Positions 54,529 to 62,274 of a stretch of DNA of 64,000 bases are shown in pieces (the stretch's first letter is position 1; each line of letters opens with the position of its first letter). Below the pieces are notes generated by a model. It saw only the letters and a program-made list of their open reading frames with translations. It had not been told where the DNA came from and did no database searches. The position numbers and the translations under genes are program-made. Origin of the DNA: Novosphingobium sp. 9 (GTDB taxonomy: Bacteria > Pseudomonadota > Alphaproteobacteria > Sphingomonadales > Sphingomonadaceae); assembly GCF_025340265.1 (NCBI RefSeq), contig NZ_CP022708.1, positions 581,501 through 645,500 on the forward strand. Reading direction: 5' to 3'.

Positions 54529-55446
54529 ATGAGCGTACAACGTCGGCACGCTGGCACGGCATCGCCGGTATCGCCATCGCGCCCGCGCGAATTGCAGGAC
54601 GGATTGAACCGTTGGCTGTACCATCCGCTGGCATGGCGTCTGGCGATATCCCTGTCGGCCACGCCGATCACGCCGAATGCGGTTTCCGTGGCCGGAGCGG
54701 CCATCGTTGTCATGGCAGGTTTGTCCTATATCGGCCTGAGCTGGCCGTTCGGCGCACTTCTGGGGCTGCTGCTGCATATGACCTGGCATGTGGTCGATGG
54801 GGCGGACGGCGATCTGGCCAGACTTACCGGCCGCTCCAGCCCGCGCGGTGAGTTGGTCGATGGCATTTGCGATTATGCCAGCCATCTGGTTCTGTATCTG
54901 TTGCTGGGCTTCCAGTTGCAGCACTTCATCGGCGTGCTGGCGTGGTTGCCGACGATTGCGGCCGGAGGGAGCCGGATCGTTCAGGCAAACCGCTATGAAG
55001 CGCAACGTCGCGAATATCAGTGGTGGGCTTACGGCGTGCCGTGGCTGCGCCATTCCCGGCAGGACGGCGCGGGCACAACGCCAACCGGAATGGTCGGAGG
55101 ATTGAGCAGGGCTTATCTGGCGCTGGCAGACGCCACGGCGCCGAAAGAGCGTTCGCTCGATACGGTGCTGGCCGAAGTCGGCACCGATCCGGCTAGCTTG
55201 TCGCGGGCGAGGCAGATCGTGCGGGCCAATGCCGCAACGCTGCTGCCACGCTCGCCGCTTCTGGGGGCAAACTATCGCACGATTGGCCTGGGGCTTTCGA
55301 TGCTCGCGGGCTCGCCCTTGTGGTATTTCCTCTACGAAGCCGTGATCCTCAACATCGTTCTTGCATGGTCGTGGGTGCGGGTTCCCGTTGCCGAGCGTGC
55401 GGTCGCGACAAGCATTGTTCAGGCATTCGCCAGCACGCGTCGATAG
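54529..55446 (+). CDS. Second CDP-alcohol phosphatidyltransferase family protein
   Basis: 305 residues, with five to six membrane helices. The catalytic motif is complete: DGADGDLAR, then G eight residues on, then D-x3-D (GELVDGICD). A soluble C-terminal tail with a helical region (SLDTVLAEVGTDPASLSRARQIVR) is longer than in most members. The enzyme joins a CDP-activated alcohol to an acceptor alcohol. The acceptor or donor is unknown, and an inositol-linked role is inferred from neighbours. Its 3' end overlaps the convergent glycosyltransferase gene by 28 bases. Confidence 0.88.
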   Translation: MSVQRRHAGTASPVSPSRPRELQDGLNRWLYHPLAWRLAISLSATPITPNAVSVAGAAIVVMAGLSYIGLSWPFGALLGLLLHMTWHVVDGADGDLARLTGRSSPRGELVDGICDYASHLVLYLLLGFQLQHFIGVLAWLPTIAAGGSRIVQANRYEAQRREYQWWAYGVPWLRHSRQDGAGTTPTGMVGGLSRAYLALADATAPKERSLDTVLAEVGTDPASLSRARQIVRANAATLLPRSPLLGANYRTIGLGLSMLAGSPLWYFLYEAVILNIVLAWSWVRVPVAERAVATSIVQAFASTRR

Positions 55447-56546
55447 ACCTCCAGATGCCCTGCGGCGAACTGCTGCCAGTTGAGCCGGGCAGCACGCGCA
55501 AAGCCACGTTGCCTCATAGTGTCTGCCAGGCGGGCATCCGTAAGAGTTCGGCGCAGTTGGATGCCCAGCGCCGAAGGATCATATGGCGAAGCTGTCAGAG
55601 CTGCGCCCCCGGTCACTTCGGGCATGGCCGACACGTCGCTGGTCACGACGGGACAGCCGCAGGCCATCGCTTCGACCAGCGGATTGCCGAAGCCTTCGCA
55701 GAACGAGGGATGCAGCAGGGCTTGGGCATTGCAGTAGAGGGCAATGAGGTCGTCCATCGCGACCCCTTGCAGCAGGCGCACGCGGCCTTGCAGTCCGAGC
55801 TCGTTTGCGAGGACAAGGAGGGCCTGCGCGCGTCGTCCCATGCGCTGGACGAGGATCAGGTCGATATCGGGCATGTCCGCGCAGGCCAACGCGAAAGCGC
55901 GGATAGCGCCTTCATGGTTCTTGTAGGGCGCATACTGGCCGACCGTCAGGACATAGCGCCGGGATGGCGGCAGTCCGAGCGATGCCAGTCTTTCGTATGA
56001 TCCGGGGGTTGGGCGAAAGCGCGCAGAGACACCTGACGGCGTGATGAACGTGCGGGCGGCGGCAGAAGGTGAAATCCGCGCGATCTCTGCTGCGCTGGCG
56101 GCACTGACGGTGGTGATGGCTGCCGCTGACTTCAATGCGCGACGGATGCCATGGCTATAAAAGGCGCGATCGATCAGGCCTCGCGTGCCAGATCGGCACC
56201 ACGCCGGATTTGTCAGCCACATGACGTCGTGAATGGTTGTCACGCAGGGCATCGCCAGGCGTGCAGGCATGATGTTGGCTGGAGCATGGAACAGATCGAT
56301 CCGGGAAAGATCGACGGCCTGCGGGAGCCACCACATGGTCGACGGGCCATTGGCTGCCTGTGGGACGATGATTTCGGTGACGTTGTCTGCCGTGCAGAGA
56401 GGCGTTCGTCGCCTGGGGTTGCGCAGGAGAACGAAATGCGTGTCCGGCGCCAGTGCCGGGACGAAGTCGATCAGCCCCTGGACTACCTCGCCGATGCCGC
56501 TGGGGCGATCCGCAATATAGCGGGAGTCGATGCACACGGTATTCAT
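55419..56546 (-). CDS. Family 4 (GT-B) glycosyltransferase
   Basis: 375 residues. The start at 56546 (MNTVCIDSRYIADRPSGIGEV) has AAGG seven bases upstream. The E-x7-E motif of retaining GT4 enzymes is in CEGFGNPLVEAMACGCPVV, and the donor-binding VLTVGQYAPYKNHEG block is in the middle. It transfers a sugar to a growing glycan at the cytoplasmic face. Context (kps genes, inositol module) makes it part of capsule or surface-polysaccharide assembly. Its donor and acceptor are unknown. Confidence 0.9.
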   Translation of the reverse strand: MNTVCIDSRYIADRPSGIGEVVQGLIDFVPALAPDTHFVLLRNPRRRTPLCTADNVTEIIVPQAANGPSTMWWLPQAVDLSRIDLFHAPANIMPARLAMPCVTTIHDVMWLTNPAWCRSGTRGLIDRAFYSHGIRRALKSAAAITTVSAASAAEIARISPSAAARTFITPSGVSARFRPTPGSYERLASLGLPPSRRYVLTVGQYAPYKNHEGAIRAFALACADMPDIDLILVQRMGRRAQALLVLANELGLQGRVRLLQGVAMDDLIALYCNAQALLHPSFCEGFGNPLVEAMACGCPVVTSDVSAMPEVTGGAALTASPYDPSALGIQLRRTLTDARLADTMRQRGFARAARLNWQQFAAGHLEVYRRVLANA

Positions 56547-57036
56547 CAGGCGGCCTTCGAAAGGGGCGCGCATAGGCGCGTATGGGCATTCCGACTAGGA
56601 TTAAAATTAATTCATCGCGATACGATAATAAGGATAATTGCGTATCAATTTTATATGATTTTATTGAGATGTTCGCCAAAATTTCTCAATCTAAATTCTT
56701 GTTAGAATTTGAAATAAATCTGAAACACGGATGAGATCGTCTCAGGCAATTGCTTTTGGACGGCGCAGATGGCTATCTGTTCCAGCATGTGAAGGCATAA
56801 TGATCTCGGTTCGTCGCATTTTGTTTGATTCCATGGCGCTTCCTGTTCCCTCATGTGCAACTGTCTGTGTGGATGAGGGTTTCGCTCGCGAAGTCCTTTG
56901 CGAGCAGGCGCAGGGCAGGAATGATGGTTGAATTCAGGCTTTAAGTGATGTGAACCAAGGTTCGTTTTGCACTGACATCTGCGGTGATGGTGCGATTCAG
57001 GAATTAGTTGCGATCTGATTTGGAGTAAAGTCTGAA
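56547..57036. promoter_or_regulatory. AT-rich divergent control region before the inositol/capsule operon
   Basis: 490 bases with long A/T-rich stretches, unlike the GC-rich surroundings (for example around 56600-56720). No gene is seen; one short open frame at 56731 lacks coding character. It should hold the promoters of the glycosyltransferase (minus) and the ino1 operon (plus). The low GC suggests binding of an H-NS/MucR-like silencer or recent transfer. Confidence 0.5.
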
Positions 57037-58137
57037 ATGACAGTAATAAAGGTCGCCGTAGTAGGCTTGGGTAATTGCGCGAGTTCGCTTATACAGGGGG
57101 TTGCTTATTATGCTGCAACCCAATCCAGCCGTGGCGTTATCCATGAAAAGATCGGCGGGTATGGCGTGTCCGACGTTCAATTCGTGATGGGTGTGGATGT
57201 CGATGACCGCAAGGTCGGCCTTGATATTGCTGATGCCATTTTTTCTGCTCCCAATAATACCACCGTGTTCCATCGCGATGTCCCTGCGACCGGTGTCAAG
57301 GTGATGAAGGGCGTGGTGCTTGACGGTGTCGCTCGCCACATGACGGGTGTGGGAGAGCGTGGCTTCATCGTTTCGCAGGACGCTGAAGCGTCCAAGGACG
57401 ATATCGTTGCTGCCCTGCGTGCCTCGCGCGCGGATATTCTCGTCAATTTCCTCCCGGTCGGATCGCAGAAGGCGACCGAGTTCTACATGGAATGCGCGCT
57501 TGAGGCAGGCGTTGGCGTGGTCAATTGCATTCCCGTGTTCATCGCCAGTGATCCGATGTGGGAAGCGCGTTTCCGTGAAAAGCGCCTGCCGATCGTCGGC
57601 GATGACATCAAGGCTCAGGTCGGCGCGACCATCGTCCATCGCACGCTGTCCAGCCTGTTTACCGTTCGTGGCGTCACCACCGAACGGACGTATCAGCTCA
57701 ACACCGGCGGCAACACCGACTTCATGAACATGCTCGATCGCGAACGCCTTTCGAGCAAGAAGGAATCGAAGACCGAAGCGGTTCAGGCCGCTCTGGCACA
57801 ACGCCTCGCGGAGGAGAACATTCTCATCGGCCCGTCCGAATATGTGCCGTGGCAGAAGGATAACAAGATATGTTTCCTTCGCATGGAAGGCGTGCAGTGG
57901 GGCGATGTGCCGATGAACCTCGAGCTGCGCCTTTCCGTCGAAGACAGCCCCAATGCGGCGGCTTGCGTGATGGATGCGATCCGTTGCTGCAAGGTCGCGC
58001 TGGAGCGAGGGGAAAGCGGTGCACTGATCCCGCCATCGGCGAGTTTCTGCAAGCACCCGCCGCAGCAGTTCCCTGACGAAACTGCGATGCGCATGCTCGA
58101 CAGCTACCTTGACGGGCAGATGCGGGCGGCCGGATGA
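57037..58137 (+). CDS. ino1: Inositol-3-phosphate synthase, actinobacterial/archaeal type
   Basis: 366 residues. The NAD site IKVAVVGLGNCASSLIQGVAYY starts the protein; LPIVGDDIKAQVGATIVHRTL, YQLNTGGNTDFMNM and KTEAVQAAL are the conserved substrate-binding blocks, and DSPNAAACVMDAIRC follows. It converts glucose 6-phosphate to inositol 3-phosphate (1L-myo-inositol 1-phosphate). The start has TTGGAG nine to eleven bases upstream. The stop overlaps the start of the next gene (ATGA), so it is coupled to the cytidylyltransferase. The first codons are richer in AT than the later part. Confidence 0.95.
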   Translation: MTVIKVAVVGLGNCASSLIQGVAYYAATQSSRGVIHEKIGGYGVSDVQFVMGVDVDDRKVGLDIADAIFSAPNNTTVFHRDVPATGVKVMKGVVLDGVARHMTGVGERGFIVSQDAEASKDDIVAALRASRADILVNFLPVGSQKATEFYMECALEAGVGVVNCIPVFIASDPMWEARFREKRLPIVGDDIKAQVGATIVHRTLSSLFTVRGVTTERTYQLNTGGNTDFMNMLDRERLSSKKESKTEAVQAALAQRLAEENILIGPSEYVPWQKDNKICFLRMEGVQWGDVPMNLELRLSVEDSPNAAACVMDAIRCCKVALERGESGALIPPSASFCKHPPQQFPDETAMRMLDSYLDGQMRAAG

Positions 58138-59005
58138 GCCTCGCCGCTGTCACCGCGTCGGCGCGGTGCGGCCGGTCCAAAGCGCCCAAGGACGCGTTGA
58201 TTCTGGCTGCCGGTTACGGCAGCCGGTTGCGTCAGCTTGGACCGTCCAAACCGCTCACGCCGATCGCGGGTATCGCTCTTATCGAATTGGGCATTCGGCA
58301 GGCCGCATCGGCTGGTGTTGAGCGCGTCGTCGTGGTGACGGGGCACGAAGCACCCCGTGTCGAGGCGGCGCTGCCGGACATTGCGGCTCGCGCGGGTGTT
58401 CGAGCCGATGTTCGGCGCGTCGGCGACTGGTCGCAGCCGAACGGCTGGTCCGTGCTGGCCGGTGCCGAGGCGATCGAGGGCGATTATCTGCTGATGATGG
58501 CCGATCATATCTTCTCGGGCACCATTCTGGCGCGCCTTGCCGATCAGGGGGAAGCGATCGGGGCGTGACGTTGGCGATCGACCGCCGGACGGATCACGAA
58601 CTTGTCGATCCCGAAGATGCCACTTGGGTGCGGACCGGCAAGGATAGCGCAATTCGCGAGATCGGCAAGACGATCGCGGTGTTCGATGCCGTCGATTGCG
58701 GCGCGTTCCTGGCTACTCCTGAACTGGCACAGGCCATTCGCGAGGCGATCGCAGCGGGGCAGGGCGGTAGCCTTTCCGACGGTATGCAGGTTCTGGCAAA
58801 TCGCGGGCGGGCCGCGACCATGGACATCGGCAGTGCCTGGTGGATCGATGTAGACGATGCCCGGATGCATGCTCTGGCCGAGCGGGTGGTGCATCGCGAG
58901 TTGCCGGAAATTTACGAGACCGCGCCTCAGTCGAGTGCCGTGCCGCCTGTCGGAGGACGCAAAGCGGTCGCGTCATCGTCGATGCCGTGGTCGGCGGATA
59001 TTTGA
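58134..59005 (+). CDS. CTP:inositol-1-phosphate cytidylyltransferase-like nucleotidyltransferase, apparent frameshift
   Basis: About 290 residues in repaired form. The nucleotide-binding loop is ALILAAGYGSRLRQLGPSKPL and a metal-binding Asp follows in LLMMADHIFSG. The frame breaks at a run of four G (58558-58561): adding one gives EAIGGVTLAIDRRTDHELVD and continuation to 59005, matching one continuous NTP-transferase domain. The alternative is a second gene starting GTG 58565 with TGA overlap, which would split a single fold. By position after ino1 it would make CDP-inositol. The end of the open frame (SSMPWSADI) may be off by a few residues. Confidence 0.75.
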
Positions 59006-59013
59006 GGCGGGCG

Positions 59014-60240
59014 ATGATAGCCGAACGCCCCTTGTTGCTGGATGTCACGCGACTGGTCGCGCGCAGCTGGTCGCGGCGCCTGTCGACGGGGATCGACCGT
59101 GTCGCCTATGCCTATCTGCGCCGGTTTGCGGCCCGTGCTCAGGCCGTGGTCCAGCACCGGGGCTTCGTCCGTGTGCTGGATCGCCGCCATTCCGATGATC
59201 TTTTCGACCTCCTGCTCGGACGCGATGAAAGCTTTCGCCGGCAGGTGACGGCTCTCACCGCGCGCGCGCTGATGACAGGCAGTCCTGCTGCAGCCCTGCG
59301 TGGTGCGACATATCTGAACGTCAATCACACCGATTTCGATCTGGAAAGCCACCAGCGGTGGATCCGGATGGCGGGTCTGCGCAGCGCTTACTTGTTGCAC
59401 GACCTTATTCCCATTACCCACGGCGAGCATTGCAGTGCGCATGCGGTCCGGCGCCATCGCGGGCGCGTGCTCGGCGCACTTCAGCATGGGTCCGGGATCG
59501 TGGTCAGCACGGCTGCCGTCGCGCAGGATCTGAAGGCTTTTGCTCGTTCCCAGCGATTGCCGGTGCCGCCGCTGCTGGTTGCACCCATTGCCGGAAACGC
59601 GATGACTCCCCGAGTCCCCAATGGAGAGCCCGGCGGTTATTTCGTGTGTCTGGGCACGATCGAGAGCCGTAAGAACCATCGCCTGCTCCTTGATGTGTGG
59701 AGTGGTCTCGTCGCCCGGTTGGGCAGTGCGGCGCCGCGACTGGTGATCGTAGGTCAGTGGGGCTATGGATCGGAGCCCGTGCGCAGGCGTCTGGATAGTG
59801 ATCTGGCGTTGCGTGGGCATGTGACCATGTACCAGCGGCATGACGATGCCGGGGTGGCTCGGTTGCTGGCAGGCGCCCGCGCAGTGGTGATGCCAACCCT
59901 GGCCGAAGGTTATGGCTTGCCCATGGTCGAGGCGTTGCACGCAGGCGTTCCGGTGATCGCCAGCGATCTGCCGTGCCTGCGTGAAGTGGGACAAGGTATT
60001 CCGACATTTTTGCCGACAGACAATGCCGCTGTCTGGCAGGCCGCCATTGCCCGTTTTGCGCCCGGTGCGCCGGAGTTCGACCGACAGCGGGCGGCGATGC
60101 ATCGGTTCCGGGCGCCGACGTGGGACCGACATTTCGAACATCTGGAGGAATGGCTTCCCCAGTTGCATCCGATGTCGGAATTCCGCGCTTCGACTGGCTC
60201 CCCGGACGCATTGCGTCCTGCGCTCGTTCCGGCGGAGTGA
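59014..60240 (+). CDS. GT4-type glycosyltransferase with N-terminal extension
   Basis: 408 residues. The start MIAERPLLLDVTRLV at 59014 has GAGG eight bases upstream. The core includes FVCLGTIESRKNHRLLLDVW (donor site) and the E-x7-E of LAEGYGLPMVEALHAGVPV. The first 100 residues are rich in Arg/Leu and not recognised. It is in the plus-strand series with ino1, the cytidylyltransferase and kps genes, and so probably works in capsule synthesis. Spacing to the previous stop is eight bases. Confidence 0.88.
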   Translation: MIAERPLLLDVTRLVARSWSRRLSTGIDRVAYAYLRRFAARAQAVVQHRGFVRVLDRRHSDDLFDLLLGRDESFRRQVTALTARALMTGSPAAALRGATYLNVNHTDFDLESHQRWIRMAGLRSAYLLHDLIPITHGEHCSAHAVRRHRGRVLGALQHGSGIVVSTAAVAQDLKAFARSQRLPVPPLLVAPIAGNAMTPRVPNGEPGGYFVCLGTIESRKNHRLLLDVWSGLVARLGSAAPRLVIVGQWGYGSEPVRRRLDSDLALRGHVTMYQRHDDAGVARLLAGARAVVMPTLAEGYGLPMVEALHAGVPVIASDLPCLREVGQGIPTFLPTDNAAVWQAAIARFAPGAPEFDRQRAAMHRFRAPTWDRHFEHLEEWLPQLHPMSEFRASTGSPDALRPALVPAE

Positions 60241-60247
60241 GCGCCGG

Positions 60248-61441
60248 ATGAACACTTTCGTTTCTGCGCAAACGCGCAAACCTGACGGTGATGACAACGA
60301 TCACCCGCAACCCGGCTTGACGATGAAGGATACCGTGCTGGACCGTCTTATTTTGCGCCTCAAGTCTCTCGGCCCGCTCTTTCTGATTACCGTTGTTATC
60401 CCGACGGTTGTGGCCATCCTGTACTTCGGCATCTTCGCCAGCGACGTCTACGTCTCGGAATCCCGGTTTGTGGTGCGTGGCTCCAACAAGAGCAGCATGT
60501 CTCCGCTAGGGCTGATGCTGAGCGGCGGCGGCCTGAGCGGGGCGAGCGAGGAAGGCAACGCGGTCGAGGAATATCTCAGCTCGCGTCTGGCGCTCAAGGA
60601 AGCGGATAGCGATGGGCTGCTGACGCGGGCCTACACGGCGCCCTCGATTTTCTGGTTCGATCGTTTCGGTGCCGGTGGCAAGCGTGATCGCGAACACTTC
60701 TACGACTATTTCCTGAACCATGTGAAGGTCGAGGACGAGACGACGACGCAGGTTCTCTATCTGACGGTGCGGGCCTACGGGGCCAAGCAGGCGCATGATA
60801 TCAACGAGCGGCTGCTCGAGCGCTCGGAAGCACTGGTGAACCGCATGTCGGATCGTGCGCGTCAGGACGCGGTGGCCTCGGCCCAGGCCGAAGTGAACCA
60901 GGCACAGGACCGTGCGCGCGGCGCGGCCAGGGCGCTGGCGGACTATCGCGATCGTGAAGGCGTGATCGATCCCGAAAAGGAAGCGACCGTGCGCCTGCAG
61001 ATGATCTCCAAGCTGCAGGATGAACTGATCTCGGTGCAGACGCAGCTCAGCCAGCTGACCAGTTACACGCCGCAGGCCTCGCAGATCCCCTATCTGCGGA
61101 CGCAGGCGAACAAATTGCAGCAGGAGATCGATGCCCAGACTGCAGGTATCGCAGGGGGACGCAAGTCGCTCTCGTCGGCTTCGGCGCGCTATCAGGAGCT
61201 GGAACTCGATACCGAGATTGCCGGCAAGCAGCTGGCGACGGCGCTGGCATCTTTGCAGGATGCGCGGACCGATGCAGAGCGCAAGCGCGCCTATGTGCAG
61301 CGTATCGCCGATCCGAGTACACCTGATTATGCCATGGAGCCCCGGCGGATCGGCGGCATCTTTGCCACGCTGCTGCTGGGCCTGATCGCCTGGGGCGTGC
61401 TTTCGACCCTGCTCATCGGCATTCGCGAGCATCGTGACTGA
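60248..61441 (+). CDS. kpsE: KpsE-like capsule polysaccharide export protein
   Basis: 397 residues. One transmembrane helix near the N-terminus (PLFLITVVIPTVVAILYFGIF) and one at the C-terminus (GGIFATLLLGLIAWGVLSTLL) flank a long periplasmic coiled-coil region (about residues 190-340). The pattern DVYVSESRFVVRG after the first helix is typical of the KpsE/RkpR/Wza-partner export family. It forms an inner-membrane periplasmic adaptor of group 2/3 capsule export with KpsM and KpsT. The start at 60248 is seven bases after the previous stop. The stop shares a base with the kpsM start. Confidence 0.93.
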   Translation: MNTFVSAQTRKPDGDDNDHPQPGLTMKDTVLDRLILRLKSLGPLFLITVVIPTVVAILYFGIFASDVYVSESRFVVRGSNKSSMSPLGLMLSGGGLSGASEEGNAVEEYLSSRLALKEADSDGLLTRAYTAPSIFWFDRFGAGGKRDREHFYDYFLNHVKVEDETTTQVLYLTVRAYGAKQAHDINERLLERSEALVNRMSDRARQDAVASAQAEVNQAQDRARGAARALADYRDREGVIDPEKEATVRLQMISKLQDELISVQTQLSQLTSYTPQASQIPYLRTQANKLQQEIDAQTAGIAGGRKSLSSASARYQELELDTEIAGKQLATALASLQDARTDAERKRAYVQRIADPSTPDYAMEPRRIGGIFATLLLGLIAWGVLSTLLIGIREHRD

Positions 61442-62274
61442 TGGCCGACACCATGGAGCAGTCTTTGCCGGCATCGCCCGACAGCCAGACCAGTCCGCCG
61501 CTTTCGCAGAGCCTGCGTATCCAGCGGCGGGTGCTGGGGGCGTTGCTGATCCGCGAGATGCTGACGCGCTATGGGCGGCATAACATCGGCTTTCTCTGGC
61601 TGTTCGTGGAGCCGATGCTTTATACGCTGGGCGTCACGGCGCTCTGGACAGCGACGAAATCGGTCCACGGCAGCGACCTTCCGATCGTGGCCTTTGCCCT
61701 GACCGGCTATTCGAGCGTGTTGTTGTGGCGCAATATGCCCGGACGATGCATCGGTGCGCTGTGGAGCAACCTGCCGCTGTTGTACCACCGCAATATCCGG
61801 GTGTTCGACATCTATCTTGCGCGCGTCTTGCTGGAGTTCGGCGGGGCGACGATCTCGTTCGCCACGCTAAGTGTGTTCTTCATCGCGATCGGCTGGCTCA
61901 AGCCGCCTGAGAACGTGCTGGAAGTGGCCGGCGGATGGCTGTTGATCGCGTGGTTCGGCGGGGCGCTGGCGATCACGCTGGGCGCTCTGTCGCATGAGAG
62001 TGAACTCGTCGACAAGTTGTGGCATCCGTTCTCGTACCTGTTGTTTCCGATGTCCGGCGCGGCGTTCATGGTCGATGCCTTGCCCAAGGTCGCACAGGAT
62101 TACGTTCTGTATGTGCCAATGGTCCATGGGACTGAAATCGTACGCGAAGGTTATTTCGGGATGCGTGCCCATGCGCACTACGATCTGGCCTATGTCATCC
62201 CTTTCAGTCTGGTGCTGACGCTGACCGGGCTGCTGGCTGTGCGCTGGGTGTCGGGCAGGGTGGTTCCCGAATGA
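61441..62274 (+). CDS. kpsM: ABC-2 capsule export permease, KpsM family
   Basis: 277 residues. Six predicted membrane helices with the family core SLRIQRRVLGALLIREMLTRYGRHNIGFLWLFVEPML near the start. It forms the channel through which a lipid-anchored polysaccharide passes, driven by KpsT. The start overlaps kpsE by one base and the stop overlaps kpsT by four bases (ATGA), so the three are translationally coupled. The conserved amphipathic start before the first helix is present. Export substrate is presumably the capsule glycan of this locus. Confidence 0.95.
   Translation: MADTMEQSLPASPDSQTSPPLSQSLRIQRRVLGALLIREMLTRYGRHNIGFLWLFVEPMLYTLGVTALWTATKSVHGSDLPIVAFALTGYSSVLLWRNMPGRCIGALWSNLPLLYHRNIRVFDIYLARVLLEFGGATISFATLSVFFIAIGWLKPPENVLEVAGGWLLIAWFGGALAITLGALSHESELVDKLWHPFSYLLFPMSGAAFMVDALPKVAQDYVLYVPMVHGTEIVREGYFGMRAHAHYDLAYVIPFSLVLTLTGLLAVRWVSGRVVPE

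Noticed and set aside
56731..56931. 66-codon open frame in the AT-rich gap
   Set aside because: No ribosome site, no coding-like codon use, and no recognised family.
58565..59005. Independent gene starting at GTG 58565
   Set aside because: It would divide one nucleotidyltransferase domain in two; adding one G in the 58558-58561 run gives a single continuous protein, in line with five similar cases.
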